A stretch of 64,000 bases of DNA from Lachnospira sp. UBA3790 (lineage in GTDB: Bacteria > Bacillota > Clostridia > Lachnospirales > Lachnospiraceae): positions 309,840-373,839 of the forward strand of contig DFEY01000002.1 of NCBI GenBank assembly GCA_002369135.1. The letters run 5' to 3'. Below the pieces are notes generated by a model, which made no database searches, was not told the origin of the DNA, and saw only the letters and a program-made list of their open reading frames with translations. Each line of letters opens with the position of its first letter. The first letter of the stretch is position 1. A program made the position numbers and the translations under genes. Positions 16,706 to 25,619 of this stretch are shown in pieces.

Positions 16706-17443
16706 CTAATCAAGCTGTGCGAGTCTTTCGTCGTTCACCGCCACATCATATTCATCTGGAGTTCCAAACGAAATGTGCTCATCTATCTTAAATGTCTTAA
16801 TCACGCACTCATCTTTTGCCATCTCATTATAAACGCCCGAGACAAAGAACTCGGCGTACTGGCACTCTTTCAAATACTCTTCCACATACTTCTCAAAAAT
16901 AGTTCTGTTCTTAAAGTAGTATGCGCCGCAAATAGCTTCATTGCTGGCCACTTGCTTTTCGATAGTTCCAGTTACTTTGTCGCCGTCAAAAATCACATAA
17001 CTGTATGCTGGATTATTTGACTCAAAAGTAAGTAGAGCTCCATCTATTCCGTCAAAGTCTGCTGCTTCGCAGTACTTATAAAAATCGTTTGAAATAAATG
17101 CATGGTCGCAGTCGTTAAAAAGAATTGGTAGATCATCATTGATACTCTGAACACCCTCTTGGCAAGTAAGAACTGCTCCGTTCAAAACCTCAGGAATTGC
17201 TTCTATCTTTGCATTTGGAAAGTACTCTAAAATCTTAGAGTCAATTTCAAATCTATCAATGTGATCTTGCAAAACTACAAAAGTCAGATCTTCTATGTCT
17301 ACAAATTTTTCTACAGACTTTGTCGCCCAATAAAAGAAAGGCTTTCCCTGCAATTCAATAAGGGGCTTTGGTACATCAAAGCCCTTGTTTCCAAATCTTG
17401 TTCCACCGCCGCCCATCGGCATTATTAAATGAATCTTTTTCAT
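16706..17443 (-). CDS. Nucleotidyltransferase of the sugar-1-phosphate/choline-phosphate type
   Basis: A 245-residue protein with the N-terminal nucleotide-binding signature MPMGGGGTRF...DVPKPLIEL, then FNDCDHAF, which holds the metal-binding Asp pair of this fold. It should join a phosphorylated sugar or alcohol to NTP with release of pyrophosphate. The downstream gene carries a kinase domain, giving a kinase/nucleotidyltransferase pair comparable in logic to LicA/LicC or HddA/HddC. The nucleotide and substrate are unknown. The ribosome binding site is poor. Confidence 0.78.
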   Translation of the reverse strand: MKKIHLIMPMGGGGTRFGNKGFDVPKPLIELQGKPFFYWATKSVEKFVDIEDLTFVVLQDHIDRFEIDSKILEYFPNAKIEAIPEVLNGAVLTCQEGVQSINDDLPILFNDCDHAFISNDFYKYCEAADFDGIDGALLTFESNNPAYSYVIFDGDKVTGTIEKQVASNEAICGAYYFKNRTIFEKYVEEYLKECQYAEFFVSGVYNEMAKDECVIKTFKIDEHISFGTPDEYDVAVNDERLAQLD

Positions 17444-17482
17444 AAGCTGTGCAGACGTGCCGCACCCTTTCTATTATTTGCG

Positions 17483-18277
17483 CTACTGTTTATTCTCGTA
17501 CACTACGTCCGAATTATAAACATCCACTATTTTGTCGCGCATCTCACTCTCCATATATTTCTTTCTTCCGAACATATATTTAAATGTCATTTTGAAAAAC
17601 GCTGTAGTTAAACTCATAAATTTCATATTTGAAATCTGGTCGTCCTCGCGCCAAGTGATTGGATAATACCAAACCTTGTGATTATAGTAGCAATGACCCA
17701 AAACCATAACCGCGTTAAAGTAAAGCGCATCTGGGAACTTGTGATAGTAATCGCTCTTTAAAGTCTCTACCTTATACATATTTAGGCCTGAGCCCAAATC
17801 ATTCACGCGCTTTCTAGCCGCAATAGTAAACCACGCATTAAAACAGTGGTTTCCAAAGATACGAATCTTCGAATAACCAATAAGCTTAGAGCCCTTTGCG
17901 AAACGAGAACCCAAGCAACAATCATAATTTCTATATTCTTTGCTCTTTAAAAGATCAAGGAAATCTGTAATCCTTCCCTGATCATCCCCGTGCAAAGTAA
18001 TCACATAGTCAAAGTCATTATCTATCGCATACTTAAATGCAACCTTGTGAGAACCACCAAGCCAGTAGTTGTCTGGATTTGTCATAATCTTTAGTGGCAA
18101 ATCCGGATGTTCTTTCGCATAGCGGATAGCATTCTCCACACTGTTGTCTGTACTTCGGTTGTTTACGATAATAACTTCCGATATATAATTTCTAATTTCC
18201 CCTTCCAACTGCGCCAAAACTCTAGCAATCTGGTTTTCGCAGTTGTACATAGGGATAAAAACTAAAATCTTGTCCAT
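17483..18277 (-). CDS. Family 2 glycosyltransferase
   Basis: A 264-residue GT-A enzyme beginning MDKILVFIPMYNCENQI, with VNNRSTD and the LHGDDQGRI segment that replaces the usual DxD with a DDQ motif. It is close to dolichol-phosphate-mannose-synthase-like GT2s, though the C-terminal membrane helices of polyprenyl-phosphate GTs are missing. It sits between rpiB and the NTP transferase, so it may use the nucleotide sugar made by this operon. Start follows AAGGTG at suitable spacing. Confidence 0.82.
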   Translation of the reverse strand: MDKILVFIPMYNCENQIARVLAQLEGEIRNYISEVIIVNNRSTDNSVENAIRYAKEHPDLPLKIMTNPDNYWLGGSHKVAFKYAIDNDFDYVITLHGDDQGRITDFLDLLKSKEYRNYDCCLGSRFAKGSKLIGYSKIRIFGNHCFNAWFTIAARKRVNDLGSGLNMYKVETLKSDYYHKFPDALYFNAVMVLGHCYYNHKVWYYPITWREDDQISNMKFMSLTTAFFKMTFKYMFGRKKYMESEMRDKIVDVYNSDVVYENKQ

Positions 18278-18321
18278 CTATAGCACCTTGAGCCAACATT
18301 TCTAATGAAACGCCAACACCC

Positions 18322-18768
18322 TTAAACTTCTTCTATCAAATCCACGCGTCTTTGGTGTCTTCCGCCCTCAAATTCCGCGTCAAAGAAAGCATCCAATATA
18401 GATTTAGCCAATTCATCTCCCACCACACGAGATCCGAAAGCAATAATGTTTGAATTGTTATGTCTCTTTGTCATGGCCGCTGAGTAAGGCTCACTACAAA
18501 CTGCTGCTCTAACTCCTTTTACCTTATTGGCTGCCATAGAGATTCCAATTCCAGTGCCACACATTAAAACAGCGTAATCCACTTCGCCGGAGGCTACTGC
18601 TTTACCCACTTCATGTCCTTTGTCGGGGTAATCGCATTTGATAATATCGCCGTTTTCGTCGTAGTCAGTGCCGTAATCTATGCACTCGTAACCCTTCTCT
18701 ATCATATATTCAATTAATTCATGTTTTAAATCGATAGCTGCGTGATCGCAACCAAATCCTATCTTCAT
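18322..18768 (-). CDS. rpiB: Ribose 5-phosphate isomerase B / RpiB-LacAB family isomerase
   Basis: A 148-residue sugar-phosphate isomerase. Landmarks are GCDHAAIDLK at the N-terminus, the MCGTGIGISMAANK segment with the catalytic Cys, and RHNNSNIIAFGSRV. It interconverts ribose and ribulose 5-phosphates in the cytosol, although members of this family also use allose or galactose phosphates. It is first in an operon with glycan genes and has a recognisable promoter (TTGCAC-17-TATAAT) and AAGGAG site. Confidence 0.9.
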   Translation of the reverse strand: MKIGFGCDHAAIDLKHELIEYMIEKGYECIDYGTDYDENGDIIKCDYPDKGHEVGKAVASGEVDYAVLMCGTGIGISMAANKVKGVRAAVCSEPYSAAMTKRHNNSNIIAFGSRVVGDELAKSILDAFFDAEFEGGRHQRRVDLIEEV

Positions 18769-18825
18769 AAAAATCTCCTTACAATATGGTCCATTCTAGA
18801 CCGCACTTTTTAACACACTAATAAA

Positions 18826-18854
18826 ATTATATAATAATCACATATAAAGTGCAA
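18826..18854 (-). promoter_or_regulatory. Promoter of the rpiB operon
   Basis: Minus strand TTGCAC (18849-18854) and TATAAT (18826-18831) with 17-nt spacing. A GGTC/GACC inverted repeat (18788-18802) lies between it and the start codon. Confidence 0.7.
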
Positions 18855-18909
18855 ACCAACTAAATTGCTAAATTAGCACACTATTTGCCATAAAATGCAT
18901 CTCGTTTTT

Positions 18910-18938
18910 TTGACATAATACCGATAAAATCATATACT
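18910..18938 (+). promoter_or_regulatory. Promoter of the sortase B-LCP operon
   Basis: TTGACA (18910-18915) and TATACT (18933-18938) are 17 nt apart, 25 nt before the sortase start. It is divergent from the rpiB promoter. Confidence 0.75.
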
Positions 18939-18962
18939 TATATAGAAAGTTGTGAGGTTAAA

Positions 18963-19712
18963 ATGAAGGGTAAGAAAATTATTTGGGGAATAATATTTGT
19001 TATTGCAATGCTAGTTATTGCCGGTGCAACATGTTTTATAGTGTTGCACTTTTTTAGCGACAACGATAGCAAAGAATATATAAAACCTACTGCTGCTTCA
19101 CAAGCAAATATGGCAGAAAACCACAATATTGACTGGAATAAACTCCACGAGAAAAACAAAGATGTTTACTCTTGGATTTATATTCCTGGCACAAAGGTGG
19201 ATTACGCAGTAGTTCAACCTCCAAAGGGTGAGAGTGATCTTTTCTACTTAGATAAAAACCTCGACAAAGAATACGAGTTCGCAGGTTCTATCTTTAGCGA
19301 ACGTATGAATAAAAAGGACTATTCTGATCCTGTCACTGTTCTATACGGCCACAATATGCTAAACGGCAGTATGTTTGCTACACTACACAAATTCAAACAG
19401 CCAAAGTTTTTCAAGAAACATAAGAAGATGTATGTGTATCAACCAAACAGAAGGATTACATATAAAATCTACTCTGCATACACATATGATGATAGACATA
19501 TCATGAACTCTTTTGATTTTAGCGATGGCAAAATCCTAAAACAATATCAAAAGAGTACATTGAAGCCAAAGGCGCTTGATAAAAATGTTCGCAAGAAAAC
19601 TGTACTAGATGCGAACAGCAAAATTTTGACTTTAAGCACATGCACGAGCGGTGCTAGTAATACAAGATATTTAGTTCAAGGAGTCTTAATTAAAGATGAG
19701 CGAACCAACTAA
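18963..19712 (+). CDS. srtB: Class B sortase
   Basis: A 249-residue membrane-anchored transpeptidase. Residues 4-30 form an uncleaved N-terminal helix. The catalytic triad is His130 in LYGHNML, Cys227 in TLSTCTSG, and Arg235 in SNTRYLVQG. Class B traits include the extended region between His and Cys and WIYIPGTKVDYAVVQ near the start. It joins substrates carrying a sorting motif to peptidoglycan. A candidate substrate with SPKTG lies 1.5 kb downstream, the motif type used by the Clostridioides difficile enzyme. GAGG precedes the ATG; the 3' end overlaps the LCP gene by 17 nt. Confidence 0.92.
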   Translation: MKGKKIIWGIIFVIAMLVIAGATCFIVLHFFSDNDSKEYIKPTAASQANMAENHNIDWNKLHEKNKDVYSWIYIPGTKVDYAVVQPPKGESDLFYLDKNLDKEYEFAGSIFSERMNKKDYSDPVTVLYGHNMLNGSMFATLHKFKQPKFFKKHKKMYVYQPNRRITYKIYSAYTYDDRHIMNSFDFSDGKILKQYQKSTLKPKALDKNVRKKTVLDANSKILTLSTCTSGASNTRYLVQGVLIKDERTN

Positions 19713-21111
19713 TAACGACAACAAAATAGTTGAAAACTCAGATTCTAATTTAGAACCACAAGATTCATCGGCAAAGGACGATTCAATTATCGACATTGAT
19801 TCTGATGAAAACTTAGAGTTTATAGAAGGTAGCGAAGATCCAGGGCTTATCACTGACACTGGTGACGGTACTGGTTTTGTTGCGGACTGGGATGCTATAG
19901 AGAAGAACTATCAGGAGGCTAACTTTGGTCATCATCACCATCGTCACAGCCACTCTAGTTCAAGAAATCACTCGAGTTCTAGCCACCACTCTAGTAGCAG
20001 TAAGCACCATCACTCAAGCCACAGTTCAAGCAAATCTACAAAGCATCACGGTTCTAAAAAGAAGGATTCTAAGAAAAAAGATAAAAAAGATAAGAAAAAA
20101 TGGAGCAAGAAGAAAAAGATTCTAATCGGAATTCTAATCTTCTTCTTAGCTATTATAATCGGTACTCTTTCCGCTTTCTTTATTATGAGATGGAAAGGTA
20201 AAAACGAACTTACAAACTATGACAACCTAAATTTGATGTTGCCTGAATGGGTAGACTATCGAGACGGCGGTTGGATCGTATACTACAAAGGCCATGAATA
20301 CACATTTAACGATAACATCGCTACTTTCCTATTTATGGGTATCGATAATCGTAAACTAAAGAAGAATGCCAAACTAGGTACAGCTGGTCAGGCCGATGCT
20401 TTGTATCTAATGACGTACGATGTTACTACTAAAAAGATGCGTGTTCTTTGTATCAACCGTGATACGATGACTGATATCAGTAGATACGATGAGGCTGGCA
20501 ATTACATCGATACTAAAAAGACACAGATCTGTTTGGCGTACGCCTTTGGTGATGGCCAAAAGACTAGTGCAGAGAATGAAAAGACCGCGGTACAAAGATT
20601 TATTTACAACATCCCAGTCAATGCTTACTATGCTATTGATTTGTCCGCGATAAAGATATTGAATGACGATGTGGGTGGTGTTCCAGTTACACCTGAGTAC
20701 ACATTTAAAATTTTCAAGAAGGGTGTCCCTATCACTTTGAAAGGAAACCAAGCAGAGACATTCGTTAGACACAGAGATATAAGATTAATGGATGACAACT
20801 TGCGAAGAATGGAGTGCCAGAAACAATACATTAGACAATTTGCTAGCAGAATTGTTCCTGCCACACGTTCTAACTTAAATACACCATCAAAACTATACAA
20901 TCATTCACAAAAATACACAGTATCAAGTCTTGATTCATCTATGGTAGTTTACTTAGCTACTGATTTGGCATTTAGCTTTAATGGATTCGAGATGATTAAC
21001 ACTAAAGGTACTTATAAAAAGGTGCCAGAGGATGCTTCAGCGGAGTTTTTCGTAAAGGAAGTACCATTCTTTGAGACGATTTTAGATATATTCTATACAC
21101 AAACCAGATAA
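19696..21111 (+). CDS. LytR-CpsA-Psr family protein with long charged cytosolic tail
   Basis: A 471-residue LCP protein. Residues 1-70 are acidic, 79-118 hold 15 His among Ser and Lys, and 120-141 are mainly Lys; a membrane helix spans about 142-164. The extracellular LCP domain contains MGIDNRK, INRDTMTD and TFVRHRDIRLMDDNLRRMECQ, with Arg/Asp residues used to bind polyprenyl pyrophosphate. The family moves glycopolymers from lipid carrier to peptidoglycan. The start overlaps srtB, giving coupled translation. The His-rich cytosolic segment is unusual and may bind metal. Confidence 0.9.
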   Translation: MSEPTNNDNKIVENSDSNLEPQDSSAKDDSIIDIDSDENLEFIEGSEDPGLITDTGDGTGFVADWDAIEKNYQEANFGHHHHRHSHSSSRNHSSSSHHSSSSKHHHSSHSSSKSTKHHGSKKKDSKKKDKKDKKKWSKKKKILIGILIFFLAIIIGTLSAFFIMRWKGKNELTNYDNLNLMLPEWVDYRDGGWIVYYKGHEYTFNDNIATFLFMGIDNRKLKKNAKLGTAGQADALYLMTYDVTTKKMRVLCINRDTMTDISRYDEAGNYIDTKKTQICLAYAFGDGQKTSAENEKTAVQRFIYNIPVNAYYAIDLSAIKILNDDVGGVPVTPEYTFKIFKKGVPITLKGNQAETFVRHRDIRLMDDNLRRMECQKQYIRQFASRIVPATRSNLNTPSKLYNHSQKYTVSSLDSSMVVYLATDLAFSFNGFEMINTKGTYKKVPEDASAEFFVKEVPFFETILDIFYTQTR

Positions 21112-21129
21112 TATTAATTAATGGACCGC

Positions 21130-21177
21130 AAAAATAGCAAGATGCGTGCGATTGTTAGCGAGACTCTTGCTATTTTT
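21130..21177 (+). terminator. Terminator of the srtB-LCP operon, conserved-loop type (copy 3)
   Basis: Arms AAAAATAGCAAGA (21130-21142) and TCTTGCTATTTTT (21165-21177). The loop reads CGTGCGATTGTTAGCGAG, differing from the other copies at three positions. Its orientation relative to transcription is opposite to copies 1 and 2. Confidence 0.82.
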
Positions 21178-21242
21178 AGGGTTTTAGGGTATATTTAGAG
21201 GTAGATATCTATAAAATGCATTTTATACGGAGGTTGGATATT

Positions 21243-21515
21243 ATGAAAAAGAAAATATGCGCATTAATGCTCACATTTTTGATGATGTTTGCATTCTCTG
21301 TAAATTGCTTAGCTTGGGTAAGTCCAACACAGACAGCCGTTCCTACCAAGGAAAGTGGTAATGGCGGCGGTAATGGCGGTAATAATGGTGACAGAGGAGC
21401 TGATCACTCCAAGACATCTCCAAAGACAGGAATGGCATTGGCAGGTGCATTCGTTGCTATTATCACAGCTTCAGGAGTTGCGCTAGTGGCTAGAAAGAAA
21501 TTTGCAGAAGAATAG
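21243..21515 (+). CDS. Sortase-anchored wall peptide precursor with SPKTG signal
   Basis: A 90-residue precursor. Residues 1-24 are a signal peptide (KKK, hydrophobic run, NCLA cleavage box). The C-terminus has SPKTG (59-63), a hydrophobic helix and RKKF, a complete cell-wall sorting signal. If cut after Ala24 and between Thr62 and Gly63, only 38 residues would remain, rich in Gly and Asn. The SPKTG motif fits class B sortases of the C. difficile type, and srtB lies just upstream. Start at 21243 is set by CGGAGG; an earlier ATG lacks a site. Function of the peptide is unknown. Confidence 0.82.
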   Translation: MKKKICALMLTFLMMFAFSVNCLAWVSPTQTAVPTKESGNGGGNGGNNGDRGADHSKTSPKTGMALAGAFVAIITASGVALVARKKFAEE

Positions 21516-21521
21516 TCAACC

Positions 21522-21552
21522 AAAAAAGAGGAGACGCAAGTCTCCTCTTTTT
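21522..21552 (+). terminator. Terminator of the wall-peptide gene
   Basis: GAGGAGAC (21528-21535) and GTCTCCTC (21540-21547) with a GCAA loop, preceded by six A and followed by five T. Classic intrinsic terminator, 12 nt after the stop codon. Confidence 0.9.
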
Positions 21553-21574
21553 ATAAAAAAATATAGTTTTATTT

Positions 21575-21635
21575 TTGAGAGAAAAAACCAAGGGACTCAC
21601 TAACAATCGTTCGTTCCCTTGGTTTTTTCTCTCAA
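21575..21635 (-). terminator. Terminator of the ftsH-amylase transcript, conserved-loop type (copy 4)
   Basis: Perfect 21-bp arms (21575-21595 and 21615-21635). On the minus strand the loop reads CGAACGATTGTTAGTGAG. It follows the amylase stop by 7 nt and could also back up the plus-strand terminator just before it. Confidence 0.88.
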
Positions 21636-21642
21636 TATATAT

Positions 21643-23670
21643 CTATATTTTTTTATAAATAGCGGTTCCTTTGGCGGGTACGGTTATTCTAAGCCAACCT
21701 TCATCTGCCATAACCTGGTCAGCGTCTTTGGTACTTTGTTTTATGTCGTACCAGCCTTCGCCAGTTTCTACTATTTTTGCATATTCGTTTCCTTTGACGC
21801 CCAATTTCCATACTGGAATATGCATCTCTTTTGGCTCGAATGTAGCATTCACTGCTGTAATCATTGCATTCTTATCATCGAATCTAGCATATGCCAATGC
21901 TCCACTGTCCACATTCATTGTGGTGTATGAGCCAGTCTTTAGTACTTCGTATTTCTTATGGAACTTGATAGCCTTCTTATAAAACTCAATCAACTCCACA
22001 TTCTCTCTGCCCCAAGGGTAAGTTCTTCTGTTATCCGGGTCTGTCCAGCCCGTTAGTCCTGCTTCATCCCCGTAATATACTGTAGGCGCGCCCGGCAAAG
22101 TCATCTGCATCACTACACCCTGTCTAAATACATCGTAGTTTACGCCTTCCGACGCTGCATCGCTACCGGCAGACGCCAAACGACCTGTTTTAGAATTAGT
22201 ACGAGTTAGGAAACGTGAGTGATCGTGGTTTGACAATTCATTCATCGCAACCATAAGCGATTCATTTTGCATACGAGCCATTGCCACTTTCATGCTATGC
22301 TCAAACGCCCAAGCATTTCCAATCAAATCTGGATTTAACTGGTCTGAGTGCTTGTCCATTCCAGTTAAGAACCATGTGACAGGTTCCATAAACGCATCGT
22401 AGTTCATAACTGTATCCCACTCATCACCCTTAAGCCACGCTGAAGCATCTCCATAGTGCTCCGCCAAAATGATAGCCTCAGGATTAGCCTTCTTCACAGC
22501 CTTTCTAAAACGCTTCCAGAACTTGTGGTTAAACTCTTCCGAGTGTCCTAGGTCTGCTGCCACATCTAATCTCCATCCATCTGCATTAAACGGAGGTGAA
22601 ACCCATTTTTTTCCTATCTTCAAAATATATTCTTGTAATTTTTCTGAATCTTCATAATTTAGTTTCGGCAAAGTATCATTGCCCCACCAATTTTCATAGT
22701 GGTAGTTATCTGGCCAAGCATCTTCACTAAACTTAAAGAATGATACATATGGACTTTCTTTACTCTCATATGCGCCAGTAATCTTTGTGTAAACCTTTTC
22801 TTTATCCAGCCACTTATTAAACGAACCGCAATGATTAAACACTCCATCCAAAATCACTCGAATGCCCATCTTGTGAGCCTTCTCCACCAACTTTATAAAC
22901 AACTTATCTGAAGCTTCTAGGTTTTCTTTATCCGTGGTACGCTTGCGATACATTTCTGCGCCCACATTACTCCATTCGCCGTAATCAAGTATTCTTCCGC
23001 CATCATTTATTATCTTTCCGAAGTGTGGGTCTATATGGTCATAGTCCTGTGTATCGTACTTATGATTGGAAGGAGACACAAACAAAGGATTAAAGTAAAT
23101 AACTTCCACCCCTAAATCTTTCAGGTAGTCCAGCTTATCTATTACACCTTGTAAATCTCCACCATAAAACTCACGTGTATCATCTGCATTAGGTAGTTGA
23201 TACCAATCTTCAATCTTAACTACACCTGATCCTAAATATGCATACTCCTCAGTTTTAACATCGTTAGATGGGTCTCCGTTGCAGAAACGGTCCACATATA
23301 TCTGATACATAACAGCGCCCTTTGCCCAATCAGGAGTCTTAAACTCTGTATTGTAGACAAAAGGATTTTGAATGTTGTTGTAGTTAGGACCTTGCGCATC
23401 GTAGAAAATTTTGTTGCCGTCCTTTTCTACGCGGAAGAAATACTCAACTATTTTCTCAGGTATAAGAGGCTTACACTTATAATAAGCAAAGCCTCCATCT
23501 TTGTAATCTAAATCCATGTGATGGTCTTCGAAGTACTCGCCCTTCTTTATACAAATGAAAACATTAATATCTTCATCCGCACAGCGAAGCACAAATGTAA
23601 GATCGCCGTCTTTGTCGTGGCGAAACCTATCGGTCCCATCATGAAACATGCTATGATATTGTCTATCCAT
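21643..23670 (-). CDS. GH13 alpha-amylase-family enzyme (neopullulanase/maltogenic type), cytosolic
   Basis: A 675-residue glycoside hydrolase. Residues 1-125 resemble the N-terminal beta-sandwich of CBM34-type cyclomaltodextrinases. The barrel follows, with DGVFNHCG (region I), GWRLDVAAD (nucleophile Asp), ILAEHYGD (acid Glu) and NELSNHDHSRF (region IV). A C-terminal beta domain ends the protein. No signal peptide is present, so it probably acts on imported maltodextrin or stored glycogen. It is last in a run of minus-strand genes after ftsH, with a 53-nt gap, and ends at a conserved-loop terminator. Confidence 0.88.
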   Translation of the reverse strand: MDRQYHSMFHDGTDRFRHDKDGDLTFVLRCADEDINVFICIKKGEYFEDHHMDLDYKDGGFAYYKCKPLIPEKIVEYFFRVEKDGNKIFYDAQGPNYNNIQNPFVYNTEFKTPDWAKGAVMYQIYVDRFCNGDPSNDVKTEEYAYLGSGVVKIEDWYQLPNADDTREFYGGDLQGVIDKLDYLKDLGVEVIYFNPLFVSPSNHKYDTQDYDHIDPHFGKIINDGGRILDYGEWSNVGAEMYRKRTTDKENLEASDKLFIKLVEKAHKMGIRVILDGVFNHCGSFNKWLDKEKVYTKITGAYESKESPYVSFFKFSEDAWPDNYHYENWWGNDTLPKLNYEDSEKLQEYILKIGKKWVSPPFNADGWRLDVAADLGHSEEFNHKFWKRFRKAVKKANPEAIILAEHYGDASAWLKGDEWDTVMNYDAFMEPVTWFLTGMDKHSDQLNPDLIGNAWAFEHSMKVAMARMQNESLMVAMNELSNHDHSRFLTRTNSKTGRLASAGSDAASEGVNYDVFRQGVVMQMTLPGAPTVYYGDEAGLTGWTDPDNRRTYPWGRENVELIEFYKKAIKFHKKYEVLKTGSYTTMNVDSGALAYARFDDKNAMITAVNATFEPKEMHIPVWKLGVKGNEYAKIVETGEGWYDIKQSTKDADQVMADEGWLRITVPAKGTAIYKKI

Positions 23671-23723
23671 AAATTAAAGCCTCAAATCTAAAATATTTTC
23701 CTCACACGAAAATACCTACGAAT

Positions 23724-25565
23724 TTATGCCTGAGCCGGAGCGTCAAACAACGCCTCAAACTCTTCTCTAGTAATCTTTTCTTTCTCCATCAAAACTTGTG
23801 CACTCTTGTGAAGCACATCAATGTTAGCCTCAATAATAGCCTTTGCCTCTCTGTAGCAAGTGTCTACTATATTTCTAACTTCTTCGTCTATCTCAGATGC
23901 TGTCTTCTCACCGTAGCCCTTAGAGTGAGCTAGGTCGTAACCGATAAAGACATCGTCTGAGTCGTCATCGTAATTGATAAATCCAAGTTTGTCTGAGAAA
24001 CCATACTTAGTAACCATAGCCTTTGCAGCGGCCGTAGCCTGCTTGATGTCTTGAGATGCACCCGTAGTCACATCATCCAAAACCAATTCCTCGGCTATAC
24101 GTCCACCCATAGAAACCATGATTTCTTGAAGCATCTTGCCCTTAGTCATAAACATCTCATCCTTCTCAGGAAGTGGCATAGTATAACCCGCAGCACCTAA
24201 GCCAGTTGGAATAACTGAAATAGTGTGGACAGGTCCAACCTTTGGAAGCACATGGAAAAGAATTGCATGTCCAGACTCGTGGTATGCAGTAATTCTCTTC
24301 TCCTCTGGAGAAATAATCTTACTCTTCTTCTCCTTGCCCACGCCTACTTTAATAAGCGCACGATTCAAATCTTCTTGAGTAATATAGCCCTGGTTATGTT
24401 CAGCCGCATAAATAGCAGCTTCGTTTATCAAGTTTTCCAAATCAGCACCAGTAAATCCAGCAGTGATTCTTGCAATCTCTTCAAAGTCCACATTGTCGCC
24501 CAAAGGTTTATTTTTCGCATGAACTTTTAGTATTTCTTCACGGCCTCTCACATCAGGTCTTCCCACTACTACTTTTCTATCGAAACGCCCAGGTCTCATA
24601 ATAGCAGGATCAAGTATATCTACACGGTTGGTAGCAGCCATCACAATAACGCCCTCGTTTGGACCAAAGCCGTCCATCTCAACAAGTAGCTGGTTTAGAG
24701 TCTGCTCTCTTTCGTCGTGGCCGCCGCCCATACCGGTTCCACGGCGTCTAGCAACCGCATCAATCTCATCAATAAAAATGATACATGGTAAGTTCTTCTT
24801 TGCCTCGGCAAACAAATCACGAACACGTGAAGCACCGACACCGACAAACATCTCCACAAAGTCAGAACCTGAAATTGTAAAGAACGGTACCTTCGCCTCG
24901 CCCGCTGTAGCTTTTGCCAGCAAAGTCTTACCAGTACCTGGAGGGCCCTCTAACAGTACACCCTTTGGAATACGAGCGCCCAAATCAATATATTTTCTAG
25001 GATTCTTAAGGAAATCTACTATCTCCTCTAGCTCCTCTTTCTCCTCCTGAAGTCCAGCAACCTTTGAGAAGTCCATATCCTTAACATCAACTACCTTCTT
25101 CGCCTTGTTCTTTCCAAAGTTTGCCATCTTGCCAGCACCTCCGCCAGCATTGGCATTCATCATCATAATTACTACAAGCACGATGATTCCCATAAACACC
25201 ATAGGAAGGATAGTTGTCAAGAACACACTATCTCTATCTACATCTTTAATAGTAGGGTTAATATCCTTAGCAGCTTTTTTGTTGTAAGCATTCAAGTCAT
25301 CAATCACCTTGTTGACATCAGTCACGTAGACTTCTTCTTTGCTATTATCTTTCAACTTAATAATGATTTGACCAGTTGGGATTTCTTTGTTCTGGTTAAT
25401 AGTTACACTCTTAACCTTACCCTGGCTCAAATCCTTTTGAAAATCATTATATTTGTAATGCGAATTCTGCATCATACCCGAAATTGAGTAATAAAGCATA
25501 CCCGCTACCAAAATCAACATTATAACTATTGAAATTTTCGGCATTCCACCTTTTCTATTATCCAT
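23724..25565 (-). CDS. ftsH: ATP-dependent zinc metalloprotease FtsH
   Basis: A 613-residue membrane AAA+ protease. Two N-terminal helices (about 10-28 and 118-136) flank a small external domain. The AAA module has Walker A GPPGTGKT (207-214), Walker [10 protein letters not shown] and the second-region-of-homology arginines in MRPGRFDRK. The protease zinc site HESGH lies near residue 430. It degrades misfolded membrane proteins. It follows hpt by 54 nt, the same order as in Bacillus. GGAGAG precedes the start. Confidence 0.97.
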   Translation of the reverse strand: MDNRKGGMPKISIVIMLILVAGMLYYSISGMMQNSHYKYNDFQKDLSQGKVKSVTINQNKEIPTGQIIIKLKDNSKEEVYVTDVNKVIDDLNAYNKKAAKDINPTIKDVDRDSVFLTTILPMVFMGIIVLVVIMMMNANAGGGAGKMANFGKNKAKKVVDVKDMDFSKVAGLQEEKEELEEIVDFLKNPRKYIDLGARIPKGVLLEGPPGTGKTLLAKATAGEAKVPFFTISGSDFVEMFVGVGASRVRDLFAEAKKNLPCIIFIDEIDAVARRRGTGMGGGHDEREQTLNQLLVEMDGFGPNEGVIVMAATNRVDILDPAIMRPGRFDRKVVVGRPDVRGREEILKVHAKNKPLGDNVDFEEIARITAGFTGADLENLINEAAIYAAEHNQGYITQEDLNRALIKVGVGKEKKSKIISPEEKRITAYHESGHAILFHVLPKVGPVHTISVIPTGLGAAGYTMPLPEKDEMFMTKGKMLQEIMVSMGGRIAEELVLDDVTTGASQDIKQATAAAKAMVTKYGFSDKLGFINYDDDSDDVFIGYDLAHSKGYGEKTASEIDEEVRNIVDTCYREAKAIIEANIDVLHKSAQVLMEKEKITREEFEALFDAPAQA

Positions 25566-25619
25566 TCAAATAACTCTCCTAATTTTTTTAAACTAGTCCT
25601 CGACAAAGACCACAACAGC

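Noticed and set aside
24628..25050. Plus-strand frame of about 140 codons inside ftsH
   Set aside because: Shadow of the conserved AAA domain on the other strand, Ser/Pro-rich, no ribosome site.
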